In this document: positions 53,246 to 63,453 of the stretch, piece after piece
Layout: every line of letters begins with the position of its first letter
Numbering within the stretch: position 1 is the stretch's first letter
Assembly: GCF_009362815.1 (NCBI RefSeq)
Contig: NZ_WHNX01000001.1
Location: 124,001 to 188,000 of the forward strand
Reading direction: 5' to 3'
DNA length: 64,000 nucleotides
Source: Alkalibaculum sporogenes
GTDB taxonomy: Bacteria > Bacillota > Clostridia > Eubacteriales > Alkalibacteraceae
Position numbers and translations under genes: made by a program
The notes under the pieces: generated by a model
Databases searched by the model: none
Told to the model about the DNA's origin: nothing
The model's input: the letters and a program-made list of their open reading frames with translations, nothing else

Positions 53246-54622
53246 ATGGAAGAAGTTATGAGTGCTCAAAAAATGAAGGAATATCGTACAAAACTATTTT
53301 CAGATGTGTATGCAGGTATTATACCAGACAGGATTCCTATATGGGATGGCCTGACACCAGAATATCTTATCCAATATGCTGGAAAAGATTTAATGACGAC
53401 ACAATATCAATACAACGTGGATTTATTAGTAGAAATATATGAAAAGGGTATGGAAGTATGCAGAGGTGATATGCCGGCTGGTGGATTTGCTAGGAATCCA
53501 ATTGCAATGATGTTTCAACAGTCGTTGAGTATGGTTATGAGCGAAAATGGATTTATTCAACACCCTGAACGTTCGTTCATGGAAGCAAACGAATATGATG
53601 AATTTATTAAAAATCCATATGATTTTTTGCAAGAGAAACTAGAACCTCGTTTAAACAAAGGATTCCAAGGAGAAGTTTTTCGCGCCCGTAACTATGCAAA
53701 AACTATTCTTTCCCATATGGATGTAGGTCGAGAGTTTGGTATCGCGGAGGCAACAATAATTGAACGCTACGGTTTATTTAAAAGACCTTTTGGCACTGTT
53801 GGTATGCAACTTGTACCTTTTGATTTTATCACAGACTTTTATAGAGGTTTCTCTAAAATACCATTGGATATGAGAAGGCAACCGGAAAAACTATTGGACG
53901 CATTAGAGGCTTTAATGCCATATTCAATTTGGATGGGTAAGCCTCAAGTAGTTAGTCCTTTGGGATGTAATATGATTATGACTCATATGGCAGCTTTTCT
54001 GAATCAAAAAGATTTTGATAAATTCTACTGGCCTACATTTAATAAGTTATGCCATATTGCTGCGGAGCAAGGTCAAGCAATGCAAATATTCTTAGAAGGT
54101 GATTGGACTCGTTTCATAGATAATCTTCAAGAATTACCGCAAGGAACGCAACTTTGGGCTGAATACGGAGACCCACAACAATTCAAAGATAAATTAGGTA
54201 AAAAGATGGTCCTTGGTGGATTCTATCCGTTGACATTATTGCGCACAGGAACCAAAGAACAATGTATTGACAAAGCTAAAGAGCTTATGGATATCCTTGC
54301 ACCAAGTGGAAACTACATCTTTATTTTCGATAAGTCTGCACTAGCGCCAAGCGATATCAACCCAGAAAATTATACTGCTGTATTGGAATACGTCTTAGAG
54401 AATGGAAAATATGAAAATGCAGGGGACGTTGTTACCACAGAAAACAAAGAGGATTCCATAAAGAAGTACTCTCATTTATATCCTGAATTTAAGTCAAAAT
54501 ATGTACTTACTTTTGATGAATTTAAGAAGGTATATCCGCCATCAGATCAACGAGTAGAACCACTCATGCGCGCTGCGTATGATAAATACTTCAACATGAT
54601 AGATAAAGGATTTTTCTTATAA
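53246..54622 (+). CDS. URO-D-superfamily corrinoid methyltransferase
   Basis: 458 residues after TGAGGTG, ending before a hairpin. It belongs to the uroporphyrinogen decarboxylase superfamily (N-terminal RTKLFSDVYAGIIPDRIPIW, central MPYSIWMGKPQVVSPLGCNM, C-terminal LGGFYPLTLLRTGTKEQCID), which in clostridia includes methyl-group transferases acting with corrinoid proteins, for O-, N- or other methyl donors. True heme-pathway HemE is shorter and has different arginines. The cognate corrinoid protein would be expected next door, and a broken one lies 0.4 kb upstream, so another partner must be used if this enzyme is active. Confidence 0.8.
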   Translation: MEEVMSAQKMKEYRTKLFSDVYAGIIPDRIPIWDGLTPEYLIQYAGKDLMTTQYQYNVDLLVEIYEKGMEVCRGDMPAGGFARNPIAMMFQQSLSMVMSENGFIQHPERSFMEANEYDEFIKNPYDFLQEKLEPRLNKGFQGEVFRARNYAKTILSHMDVGREFGIAEATIIERYGLFKRPFGTVGMQLVPFDFITDFYRGFSKIPLDMRRQPEKLLDALEALMPYSIWMGKPQVVSPLGCNMIMTHMAAFLNQKDFDKFYWPTFNKLCHIAAEQGQAMQIFLEGDWTRFIDNLQELPQGTQLWAEYGDPQQFKDKLGKKMVLGGFYPLTLLRTGTKEQCIDKAKELMDILAPSGNYIFIFDKSALAPSDINPENYTAVLEYVLENGKYENAGDVVTTENKEDSIKKYSHLYPEFKSKYVLTFDEFKKVYPPSDQRVEPLMRAAYDKYFNMIDKGFFL

Positions 54623-54634
54623 TTGAAAGATAGG

Positions 54635-54660
54635 TAGCCAGCACATTTATGTGCTGGCTA
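54635..54660 (+). terminator. Perfect 11-bp hairpin after the methyltransferase
   Basis: TAGCCAGCACA and TGTGCTGGCTA around a TTTA loop. No T-run follows, so termination strength is unclear. The next 54661-55086 bases are AT-rich and hold nothing I can identify. Confidence 0.55.
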
Positions 54661-55086
54661 TAATACTACTTAAAGGTTGTTTTTACATGGTTTCATAAAA
54701 TTCATAATATGTATGGTAATTATTACAGGCGATTAAGAAACTGATAGAGTAATATGATAATAGTTACAATTATAGAGGACTTTATGTCGATATTAATGTA
54801 ATTTAAATGTGTTCAGCTCTGAAGATTTTAAAAGAGAAAAGAATAGCTCATCTAGATTTTTGACGCTTTAGTTAAAACCGGGTGTATAAAAATGAGCAAA
54901 ATATTTGGCTATGTTTTGATAATCTGAAAATATAAAATGTGTACTAATAAAATATATTGTAATTTAATATTATATATATAATAATGAGCGTATGAATAAG
55001 ATTTGAGAATACATCCCTAGTTACAGAAAATAGTGTAACAATAAGTGATTAAGTGCGGATGAATTATTACTAGAAGAGGAGGAATT

Positions 55087-55620
55087 ATGAAACCTTTGAT
55101 TATCTGTTATTCACATTCAGGAAATAACGAGAGGCTAGCATCGAGCATAAAAAACAGTTTAGGCTGTGACATATTAACTATTAATGAAAAAAAGAAAAGG
55201 AAAACGATATCCATCCTGATTGATTATATTTTTAGCCGAAGTTCAAAACTGTCATACTATCAAATTGACAAATATAAATCTGAAATATTTATTTTGATTA
55301 CACCTGTCTGGGGTGGTAGGATTGCTTCTCCTATGAGAGCGTTTGTCGAGAGAGAAAAAAATAACATAAAAAAATACTTAGTAATAACTTTATGCAATGG
55401 ATTACCAGGGCAAAAAGAGAAAATTAATGAGGAGATGTCGTCCATTATTCAACGGGAGCCCATCAGCGTGATTGAATTATGGATAAACCGTTTATTACCC
55501 GAAGAGAAGCGGAACAAAGTAAAACATACCTTTAATTATAAGGTGAGTGAAAATGATTTGAAACAATTTGAAGAAGAGATTAAAGAGTTTATTGGCATTA
55601 TAAACAACACTTGTGTGTAA
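55087..55620 (+). CDS. Flavodoxin-like protein
   Basis: 177 residues. CYSHSGNNERLASSIK at residues 8-23 is a flavodoxin FMN phosphate-binding loop, and TPVWGGRIASPMRAFV (about 75-90) is the second FMN loop. Size and motifs fit a single-domain flavodoxin-like electron carrier or NAD(P)H quinone reductase. GAGGAGG precedes the ATG by 7 bases. A terminator follows; transcribed alone. The redox partner is unknown. Confidence 0.85.
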   Translation: MKPLIICYSHSGNNERLASSIKNSLGCDILTINEKKKRKTISILIDYIFSRSSKLSYYQIDKYKSEIFILITPVWGGRIASPMRAFVEREKNNIKKYLVITLCNGLPGQKEKINEEMSSIIQREPISVIELWINRLLPEEKRNKVKHTFNYKVSENDLKQFEEEIKEFIGIINNTCV

Positions 55621-55653
55621 ATCCTTCAAAATAAGACAAAGAAAATAATATAT

Positions 55654-55684
55654 AAAAGGTTGTAAAAAAATTTGCAGCCTTTTA
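55654..55684 (+). terminator. Intrinsic terminator
   Basis: AAAAGGTTGT and GCAGCCTTTT form an imperfect stem followed by TTATTATT. Confidence 0.55.
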
Positions 55685-55801
55685 TTATTACGACATTATA
55701 TATTAATATTATTATCTACGTTCCTATGATCTCGAAAAATGTTATAATAAGGGAGTAAACTATATATTGATAAAAAATTATCTATTTGACGAGGTGTTAA
55801 A

Positions 55802-57598
55802 ATGAAGAAATTTATTTATACTACATTACTATTCGTACTTTCATTTGCAGTCATGGGATGTCCAAGCGTAAAAGCTGAGGAAGCTTTAACTATTTCTAGT
55901 TGGAACGTGGATGCAAGTATTTTAGAGACTGGAGACTTAACAATCGTTGAAGATATCACTTTTGAATTTAATGACCAATATAATGGGGTTTTCAGAGAAA
56001 TTATTTTAGAAAAAACTTCAGGAATAGCTGATTTACATGTAAAAGAAATACTACAAAACGAAGATCTTGAGTATTCTGAAGCCAATGATGCGGATAATGG
56101 GGATCAAGGCGTGTTCGTTGTTGAAGAGAGTTCAGATGATGTTCTTATTAAGATTTTTTCTCCATCAGAAAATGAAGAAAAAACTTTTCGAATAAGCTAC
56201 ATTGTTAAAAATGTAGCTATTAGATATAATGATATTGGAGAACTATACTACAAATTCTTAGGTAGCGAAAATGAGACCCCAATAGATAATTTTACAGTAA
56301 ATATTCAACTTCCAAAGAGTATATCAGAAGATAGCAAAATTTTTGCACACGGACCACTGAATGGTGAAATGGGAAAGAAAGCGGTAGATACCTTCTTTTT
56401 ACGTGTCAATAATGTTAATAGCAATACATTTGTGGAAGCTAGAGTGCTTTTTCCAAGTGAGTATATCTCACTATCCACTAATAGAGCAGATATAAATAAT
56501 TATGAAAATATACTCGAAGAAGAAGCTGATTTTCAAAAGAAGATAGAAGAAGATTTACAAAAGAAAGAGACCATTGGCAAATTATTAGAACAGACGTCTA
56601 TTATTGCAGTGATCCTTGGATTTGGGTTATTTGTCATCTTAATCTTCTCATTTAGAAGGCGAAATAAATCAAATGAAACAGAGGAATATAGTAGAATTCC
56701 AGAGGACTGCACTCCTGCAATAGCTGCTTCTTTGACAAGCATACCAATTGATTCTAACACAATCATTGCGACCATACTTGACCTTTTTCGAAAAGGATAT
56801 CTGAGGGTAGATTACGAAAGGGAGTCAAACAGTAAAAAATCTGACGAGAAAGCTGTTATAATTTCCAAAGTTAAAGAAGATATCAATTCTTTATCAAACC
56901 ACGAAAAGCACTTTATAAAATGGTTGATAGATGATATGGGAAATGAAAAATCTGTGTCGACTCAGGATATGGAAGACTATAGTAAAGAAAATAGTACAGA
57001 ATTTCTTGAATCATTTAATGAATGGAAGAAAAAAATCAAAGAAGATACCAACGCAAAAGGTTATTATGACAAAACAAAAGGTAAGTACGCAACTGGATTG
57101 GTATTATCGTCTACACTGTTTCTAATCCTAGGAATTTTTACCTTGGTATATGGTAGCATCATAGGGGTAGCAGTTATCTTAGTTTCCGTTCTTCTATTTA
57201 TATATGCAATGACATTGTATTATAGGCGCTCTGACTACGGCTATGAGCAATATGTAAAATGGATTGGATTTAAGAAATACATAAAAGAATTTAGAAACCA
57301 CTCTTCCATAGATGATTTTAGTAAATATCCTCATGATAATTCAATAATATATGCTTTAGGGTTAGGTGTTGACATGAAAATAGCAAATAAATTTGAATTT
57401 AATAGAGATAATGGTACAGATCAAATTCATACAAATAATAGTTGGATTTATTGGTATTTTATCTTAAATAGTGGAAGTGACAATGCGTTTAATAGAAGCA
57501 TAAATAATTCCTTCGGAGATACAGGTGGAGCCTCAACAGGAGGATTCTCTGGTGGAGGTGGCGGCGGTGCCGGTGGAGGAGGAGCAGGTGGCTTCTAG
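55802..57598 (+). CDS. DUF2207 membrane protein
   Basis: 598 residues. An N-terminal signal (FIYTTLLFVLSFAVMGCPSV) leads to an extracytoplasmic DUF2207 domain (about 30-260), a membrane helix (about 255-280), a cytoplasmic domain, two further helices (about 438-480), and a glycine-rich tail ending GGGGGGAGGGGAGGF. The tail is typical of this family, whose role is unknown. GAGGTG precedes the ATG. The gene is 45 bases before the cysteine desulfurase-like gene with its own RBS, so the two may be cotranscribed. Confidence 0.88.
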   Translation: MKKFIYTTLLFVLSFAVMGCPSVKAEEALTISSWNVDASILETGDLTIVEDITFEFNDQYNGVFREIILEKTSGIADLHVKEILQNEDLEYSEANDADNGDQGVFVVEESSDDVLIKIFSPSENEEKTFRISYIVKNVAIRYNDIGELYYKFLGSENETPIDNFTVNIQLPKSISEDSKIFAHGPLNGEMGKKAVDTFFLRVNNVNSNTFVEARVLFPSEYISLSTNRADINNYENILEEEADFQKKIEEDLQKKETIGKLLEQTSIIAVILGFGLFVILIFSFRRRNKSNETEEYSRIPEDCTPAIAASLTSIPIDSNTIIATILDLFRKGYLRVDYERESNSKKSDEKAVIISKVKEDINSLSNHEKHFIKWLIDDMGNEKSVSTQDMEDYSKENSTEFLESFNEWKKKIKEDTNAKGYYDKTKGKYATGLVLSSTLFLILGIFTLVYGSIIGVAVILVSVLLFIYAMTLYYRRSDYGYEQYVKWIGFKKYIKEFRNHSSIDDFSKYPHDNSIIYALGLGVDMKIANKFEFNRDNGTDQIHTNNSWIYWYFILNSGSDNAFNRSINNSFGDTGGASTGGFSGGGGGGAGGGGAGGF

Positions 57599-57643
57599 GA
57601 AGTAGCAACCGGAACTAGCAAATACTCATAGGAGGTAATAGTA

Positions 57644-58837
57644 TTGAATAAAATCTGTGAACAATTTGAGACTTTATTTAAAAAAGGAGTTTATTTAGAT
57701 CATGCAGCAACCTCTTTTCCTAAACCCGATTGTGTTGTTCAGTCTATCAATAATTATATTGTAAATAATGGCGCTAGCTCCTCTAGAGGAGGTTATGGTA
57801 GAGCTATAAAAGCAGACTATATGGTTTATGAAACTAGAAAGTGGATAGGAGAACTGTTTAACCATAAAAAGCCGTCGGATATTATTTTCACTTCTGGCGT
57901 GACTGAGTCACTTAATGGAATTATGAGGGGAATTTTAAAAGACGGAGATCATGTTATTACGAGCAGCATAGAACATAATGCAGTATGGAGATGTCTGAAA
58001 ACCTTAGAACGTGATAGAAATATCTCTATTACCACAGTAAAAACGACAAAAGAAGGGATCACAAATCATAAGGATATAGAAGATAACATTCAGAGAAATA
58101 CAAAATTAATCGTATTTAATCACGCATCTAATGTCATTGGAACCATTCAACCTATACGTGAAATTGGAAAGATCGCAAGAAAATATAGTATTCTTTTTTT
58201 ATTAGATACTGCCCAAACTGCAGGTATACTACCTATCGATATGGAAGCAGATAATATTGACATTTTAGCATTTACCGGGCACAAAGGGTTACTTGGGCCT
58301 AGCGGTACTGGTGGTTTAATCATAAATTGGGATGGAGACATAGAAGAGTGGAAGTCAGGTGGTACTGGTGGAAATTCAGCTGATCCTTTTATGCCTGAAA
58401 TACTACCCAATAAATTTGAAGCTGGAACCATGAATATGGTGGGTATAGCAGGACTTCATGCCAGCATACGTTATCTACTGGATACTGGGGTAGATAAAAT
58501 TTGCGCAGTAGAAAAAGAAGTGATTGGCTATACATTAGAGCAGTTGGGAGCCATAAATGGAATTCAAATATTTGGAACTAATAATGTCGATCTAATGGTT
58601 GGTGCGATTTCCTTTACTATTGATGGCATAGATTCTGGAAAAGCTGGTTCGTGGCTTGATAAGAGATATCATATTATGGTACGAACAGGGATTCACTGTG
58701 CACCAATATTACATAAAATCATGGGAACCGATAAAACCGGTACCATACGCATTGGAATTGGTTATTCAACAACTAAAGAAGAAATTGATTATTTCATATA
58801 TGCTCTAAAAGAGTTATTAAAAGAACAATTAAACTGA
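57644..58837 (+). CDS. Cysteine desulfurase-like aminotransferase class V
   Basis: 397 residues from TTG 57644, 7 bases after AGGAGG. PLP enzyme of class V: LDHAATSFPKPDCVVQSINN, ITSSIEHNAVWRCL, DTAQTAG, LAFTGHKGLLGPSGTGGL with the PLP lysine (GHKG), and VRTGIHCAPILH with the catalytic Cys. It resembles SufS/CsdA-type desulfurases that supply sulfur for Fe-S or selenium chemistry. The next gene encodes a 4Fe-4S protein, which fits such a role. No iron-sulfur scaffold gene is adjacent. Confidence 0.88.
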   Translation: MNKICEQFETLFKKGVYLDHAATSFPKPDCVVQSINNYIVNNGASSSRGGYGRAIKADYMVYETRKWIGELFNHKKPSDIIFTSGVTESLNGIMRGILKDGDHVITSSIEHNAVWRCLKTLERDRNISITTVKTTKEGITNHKDIEDNIQRNTKLIVFNHASNVIGTIQPIREIGKIARKYSILFLLDTAQTAGILPIDMEADNIDILAFTGHKGLLGPSGTGGLIINWDGDIEEWKSGGTGGNSADPFMPEILPNKFEAGTMNMVGIAGLHASIRYLLDTGVDKICAVEKEVIGYTLEQLGAINGIQIFGTNNVDLMVGAISFTIDGIDSGKAGSWLDKRYHIMVRTGIHCAPILHKIMGTDKTGTIRIGIGYSTTKEEIDYFIYALKELLKEQLN

Positions 58838-58882
58838 CACATTGATCGTTATTTAAGAAATAGTGGAAGGAGAAAAAAGAAA

Positions 58883-59416
58883 ATGTATTTAAATTATATT
58901 TCATTACAAGAAATACAGCCTTGTTCAACAGTAGATGCAAAGTTTGGTATCATTGCTGGATTATCAGACGGGATCAAAGATATTATGCCGTATATCAATG
59001 GGATTAATCCGACAGCTGTTTACAATCAAAAACAAGGTTGGATATCTTTTCGTATACGCCAAAGAATTATCACACTTTATGATCAAGAATTAAAAGGTGT
59101 GTATCTCCTCAGTGAAACAGATGCCTATGAAATACTTGACTATGTCAGAGACATGATTAATGATTTAGATTCTAAAAGAGATGAAATCGTACCTGATTAC
59201 ACGGTGGCAAAAATGCCTTCCTATGTTGATATTTATAAATTATTACCAAAAACCAACTGTAGAAAGTGTGGAGAAGTGACTTGTCTTGCATTTTCTGGTA
59301 AATTATTGACTGGAATGACCAAAATGGAAAAATGCACTCCTATTTTTGAAGAATCCTATCAGATAGAACGTTTTGAAATCGACCAGGTAATGGCATTATA
59401 TGGATACAAAGATTAA
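58883..59416 (+). CDS. 4Fe-4S domain protein (PF04060-like)
   Basis: 177 residues. The C-terminal part has the cluster motif KLLPKTNCRKCGEVTC with a further Cys in KMEKCTPI (C-x2-C-x4-C-x16-C), the putative Fe-S domain seen in corrinoid/CO dehydrogenase proteins and some RNF components. The N-terminal about 110 residues are not recognised. GGAAGGAG precedes the ATG. It ends the DUF2207-desulfurase cluster; delivery of an Fe-S cluster or electron transfer is likely. Confidence 0.8.
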   Translation: MYLNYISLQEIQPCSTVDAKFGIIAGLSDGIKDIMPYINGINPTAVYNQKQGWISFRIRQRIITLYDQELKGVYLLSETDAYEILDYVRDMINDLDSKRDEIVPDYTVAKMPSYVDIYKLLPKTNCRKCGEVTCLAFSGKLLTGMTKMEKCTPIFEESYQIERFEIDQVMALYGYKD

Positions 59417-59802
59417 TAATTTTGAGGTAAAACTATCTTTTGTTTTTTTAAATTCATAATAAATATCTCCTTCTCTGATTTCTATATTATATCAGATACT
59501 GAATTTACTATGTTTAAGTTCTCCTATTTTTATTCTAGCATCATAGTCATAGGTTGCCTTAAGTGTTTATGATAATGTAAAATTACACTAGTATAATAAT
59601 TAAAAAATCCCCTAGAGGAGGGATCGTAAAAACAAATTGTCTGTGCTTACAATGAATAAGCTTTGAAGAAATAGAATAAGAGCTATAATTAGCACCAGAG
59701 GAGTTGTAAAAACGGCTCTTGCAAGTGAAAGCAACCCGCTTTAATTACCACAATAATCGCAGTAATAAAGAGCATAACCCATAGATGGATCACCACAGCT
59801 AA

Positions 59803-59946
59803 TTATTTATTAACGTTTTTTAACAAAGCAGGAAGTATGGGATAGCCTTCGAGAAGAAAAGCATCCCAATAATCCGCAGAAATATCTTTTATCTTAAAAT
59901 CCCCGTGTGACAAATTATATTTGTTCAAATTTGGTGTAGAAAGAGA
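59803..59946 (-). pseudogene. Small unrecognised protein fragment
   Basis: Reverse-strand frame YNLSHGDFKIKDISADYWDA then FLLEGYPILPALLKNVNK and stop, without a start. Probably the C-terminus of a lost gene. It lies in the otherwise gene-free 59417-60460 stretch. Confidence 0.3.
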
Positions 59947-59962
59947 ACAAAGAAATACTTAT

Positions 59963-60127
59963 ACTATTCGTTCCTGTTTTTTTCAAATACTAAGCTTAGA
60001 ACTGAAATCCATCCTGTTCCTTGACTTTTTACTGGTATTGCTGTTACAAAACGCCAACCTTCCAATGACTGTGCCTCAATAAGATCTTCAAATCCTTCAA
60101 AATAGAAGGAAAGTCCAGTATTTGACT
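59963..60127 (-). pseudogene. DUF4177-like C-terminal fragment
   Basis: Reverse-strand frame FYFEGFEDLIEAQSLEGWRF then VTAIPVKSQGTGWISVLSLV and stop. The EGWRFV...IPVK...GTG...VF pattern resembles DUF4177-type small proteins. No start codon before the upstream stop, so a remnant. Confidence 0.4.
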
Positions 60128-60259
60128 TTAATTACAAAAATTTGTATTGATACATATTAAAACCTCCCAAAAGATAAAATATATTCTAAAACAAACTATG
60201 TTTAATATATTATAAGAAAACAGAATTGCCCAGCAAATAGTCAGATTTTTCAGGTATAA

Positions 60260-60295
60260 CATGAAAAACATGAAAAACATGAAAAACATGAAAAA
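60260..60295 (+). repeat. Four 9-bp tandem repeats CATGAAAAA
   Basis: Exact repeats at 60260, 60269, 60278 and 60287, followed by a GATGGAATAG. On the forward strand they sit in a short ORF MKNMKNMKNMKKME. Probably slippage; it could alter spacing in the promoter region of the LytTR gene at 60461. Confidence 0.75.
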
Positions 60296-60460
60296 GATGG
60301 AATAGAATTTGTATCGTATATATGGGGAAAGCAAGAGTATATTTAATGTTAACGTGTCCATTGTTGTTATTATGTTAAACTTAAAGTATACTTTATATAT
60401 GTAAAATGTTTACTTATAATTTTCAGCTTTCTTTAAAAACTAAAGGGTAGGAGAATCATA

Positions 60461-61168
60461 ATGTACAATATTTCAATATGTGAAGATGATTTAGTATTTC
60501 TAAAAGCTTTGAAAATAACAGTTGAAACTTATCTGAAAAAGTTAAATTCAATATTTATTGTTGATTGCTTTATGGATGGAGAGGCACTTCTTTCAGAAGT
60601 AAGTCAAAATAACATGAGGTATGACGTAATATTTTTTGATATCGACTTGCCTGCAGCAAGCGGTATTGAAATTGCAAGAAAAATACGTCAGTTTGATGAT
60701 TGTTCACTATTTATTTTTATTACTTCCATGAATGATAAGGTTTATCAAATATTTGAGTTAGATACCTTCAATTTTATTCGAAAAGAATATTTCGAAGATG
60801 AAATTAAAGAAGTTCTTGATTTATTAATTAAAAAGTTAAACGAAAATAATGAAACTTATGAATTTAAAACAAAAGATGGCGCAATAAGACTCAAGCTACA
60901 TGACATACTATATTTTGAACGCAACAATAGAAATATTGAAATTCATACAAAGGATAGTGTATATATCACTAATAATATAAATTTAACAGATTTAATTAAA
61001 CAACTTAAAGATAAAGGTTTTTACGAAATATATAGAGGAATTTTAATTAATCTAAATTATGTAAAATATATTGAAAACAATACTGTTATTTTAACAACAA
61101 GTGATAAGCTACCAATATCTAGAAGAAAGTTCATAGAATTTAAAAGAATATTCTTTGAAAATTTGTAA
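60461..61168 (+). CDS. LytTR-family response regulator
   Basis: 235 residues. Receiver domain (1-125) with CEDD, phospho-acceptor in VIFFDIDLP, and FITSM; C-terminal LytTR DNA-binding domain (about 140-235; YFERNNRNIEIHTKD, YRGILINLNYVKYIENNTV). AgrA/LytR-type regulators control bacteriocins, virulence or autolysins. AGGAG precedes the ATG. The GHKL kinase starts 15 bases downstream, so the two form a two-component system. Confidence 0.93.
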   Translation: MYNISICEDDLVFLKALKITVETYLKKLNSIFIVDCFMDGEALLSEVSQNNMRYDVIFFDIDLPAASGIEIARKIRQFDDCSLFIFITSMNDKVYQIFELDTFNFIRKEYFEDEIKEVLDLLIKKLNENNETYEFKTKDGAIRLKLHDILYFERNNRNIEIHTKDSVYITNNINLTDLIKQLKDKGFYEIYRGILINLNYVKYIENNTVILTTSDKLPISRRKFIEFKRIFFENL

Positions 61169-61182
61169 AGGATGGTTGGTGA

Positions 61183-62487
61183 ATGAGTCTATTAAACTAT
61201 ATTATAGAATATGCAATCTGTTTCTCAGAAGTTTTTGTATTTTATTTATTTTTTAAGTATTTATTGAATACTAGACCCAAGTATTCGAAGTTGGCAATAG
61301 GTATTTTTCTTGTATTTATACCATTATTGCTATTTATCATTACCTTGTTCCAGCTACCACTGTATCTAAAGATGCCTCTTACCTTCATATTATATTTTGC
61401 ATTATCCACTGTTTATAGTTATCCAAAGATCAATAAATTATTTTTGATATTACTATTTTATTTAATTATTATTTTAACAGAGGTTTTTTTTATCAGCGTA
61501 CTTTTCATATTAAATATCCAGCCAAGTGAGGCTATGCATTTAGATGGAAACGCAAGATATATTTCTGTTTTGATTACAAAATCTATAGAATTTTTAGTTT
61601 TATTCATAGTTGCTAAAATCTTAAAACCTAATAAGATAATATTACCTCGCAAATATACGATATTAATTTGGGGCATATTTACAATCACAATATCGACAAT
61701 GATATTTCTTTTGAAACAAGCTTTATATTTTCATAGAAATTCTTATAGTACCAGTTTTTTGTTTATAGTTTGTTTGGTATTCATTATTATTAATATTGTC
61801 ATTTTTTATTATTACCTAAGTTCAAATCAGTTTTATCTACAAAATAAGGAACAAGAGATTATAAATATCTATTTAAAAGCCAATCAAAAGTATGTGAATG
61901 AGGTTGAAAATCAAAGTGAATATCTTCATAAAATCTGGCATGATTTAAATAATCATGTAAAGAATTTGGAATTATTAGTAGATAATCACTCAAGTAGCGA
62001 TGCATTAAATTACCTGCAATCTATCAAAAATAATATAGATAAAATTCCTAATAAGATTACAACTGGAAATAAAATAGTGGATGTTGTACTGAATAGAAAA
62101 AATGCAGATATTATCATAAATGATATTAAATTTAATGTTAAGGCAGCGATTGCACCTCAATTAAATATAGAAGAAACAGATCTAAGTGCTATCTTATTTA
62201 ACTCTATTGATAATGCAATAGAAGCAAGCTTACACCTAAAAAATAAAGAAGATCGCCTCATAGAGATTGAGTTGTATCACAAAAAACAGTATGTGTATTA
62301 TCAAATACGAAATAATGTAAATGCTTTATCTTCTAAGAATCAAAGAGGGTTCTATAATAAGAAAAAATATATCCCTACCGGTTATGGTTTAGTCATACTT
62401 CAAGATATTACAGATAAATACAATGGAAATTTGGAATATGGTGTTCAAGATGGTCAATTTGTATTAACGATTTATTTATTAATTTGA
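61183..62487 (+). CDS. AgrC-like GHKL sensor histidine kinase
   Basis: 434 residues. About 6 membrane helices fill the N-terminal 215 residues; then a dimerisation helix with HKIWHDLNNHVKNLELLV (phospho-accepting His) and a GHKL ATPase (N box FNSIDNAIEASLHLKN, G box TGYGLVILQDI). This is the quorum-sensing kinase class that detects a secreted peptide. No agrB or agrD gene is seen nearby; the radical SAM gene downstream could be connected, but IS remnants separate them. Confidence 0.9.
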   Translation: MSLLNYIIEYAICFSEVFVFYLFFKYLLNTRPKYSKLAIGIFLVFIPLLLFIITLFQLPLYLKMPLTFILYFALSTVYSYPKINKLFLILLFYLIIILTEVFFISVLFILNIQPSEAMHLDGNARYISVLITKSIEFLVLFIVAKILKPNKIILPRKYTILIWGIFTITISTMIFLLKQALYFHRNSYSTSFLFIVCLVFIIINIVIFYYYLSSNQFYLQNKEQEIINIYLKANQKYVNEVENQSEYLHKIWHDLNNHVKNLELLVDNHSSSDALNYLQSIKNNIDKIPNKITTGNKIVDVVLNRKNADIIINDIKFNVKAAIAPQLNIEETDLSAILFNSIDNAIEASLHLKNKEDRLIEIELYHKKQYVYYQIRNNVNALSSKNQRGFYNKKKYIPTGYGLVILQDITDKYNGNLEYGVQDGQFVLTIYLLI

Positions 62488-62654
62488 AAAAGGGAAATCA
62501 TCCATTGTGATGAAACATCTTTTTAGGTACTTAAATTAGGATAAAAAGAAAGCACAGTTGGAAGCCTAAATATTGTTGTATCAATGGGTAAAAGCGCTAA
62601 GAATCCAATTGTCTTGTATGATTAAAACCTCTTGAGTTGATGTTGTAAAACAGT

Positions 62655-63122
62655 GCCTAAAAGGTTATAGGCTACCTACATTGTGAGGGTACTCTGGATA
62701 TAAAACTAGAGGATGTCACAAAATATGGTTACTGGGCTTATCTGAGAGGTAAGTTTGTACAAGCAACTCCAGATAAGAAAGCAAATGAGGCTTCTCTAAC
62801 CAATGCAGAAATTGGTAGAGACTATTGTAACAAGCTTTTAGAAATCGAAGAGGATATTGGATAAACTTTCTCTTGAAAAAAATATAATAAGAGTTTTGAG
62901 CTAGAAAGATCGTTCTTCTGGATGCCTTTTGGTGCTGGCTTGATTCTTAGACAGTGCTTAAGGTTCCTGTCTTGGAAAAGCAAGATGGAGCATCTTCCAT
63001 CTAATAGGTTAATACAGCAAAAGCAAACAGATTGCATGCCAGTGCATATACCTCAATAATCCGAAAACAATGGTCAATGCAATGGTCAGAGATTGTAAAG
63101 ATGAATGTGAAAGCAACATTTT
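62655..63122 (+). mobile_element. IS66-family transposase remnant
   Basis: Degenerate coding segments match IS66 TnpC-type proteins: GYWAYLRGKFVQATPDKK, AEIGRDYCNKLLEIEEDI, and VLLDAFWCWLDS further on. Several stops and frame changes interrupt it, so it is an inactive relic. Inverted repeat ends were not found. Confidence 0.6.
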
Positions 63123-63226
63123 AGACTAGCTTATAATGAACCGTTCACTGTCAAGTGGACAGATGACTAAATAAAAAATATATATCTCTAACCACAATTA
63201 TGTGATTGGAGTATTTTAATGCTACT

Positions 63227-63453
63227 TTATTTTTGTAGAAAATCTCTATATTCTAGTGGGGTCATACATGTTTTATAACCTTGTTATTCAACTCTATGTG
63301 AGGATAAGATTGCTTTGATTGCCATTGTTGTATTAACACCAATACCTTCGCACCAGGAAATGAATCTTTATGAATTCCAAGCAGTATATTACTTCTGATC
63401 TTCGGGCATATGTTCAACTATGGTGCTATATTGACTAATACGACCATGCATGC
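63227..63453 (-). mobile_element. IS21-family IstA transposase remnant
   Basis: Reverse-strand frame HGRISQYSTIVEHMPEDQK, then YTAWNS, RFISWCEGIGVNTTMAIKAI and SSHRVE, QGYKTCM, as in the C-terminal part of IstA. Three in-frame TAA codons (including one for a probable CAA in VEQQGYK) and an unrelated end show it is dead. Its partner IstB is absent. Confidence 0.65.
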
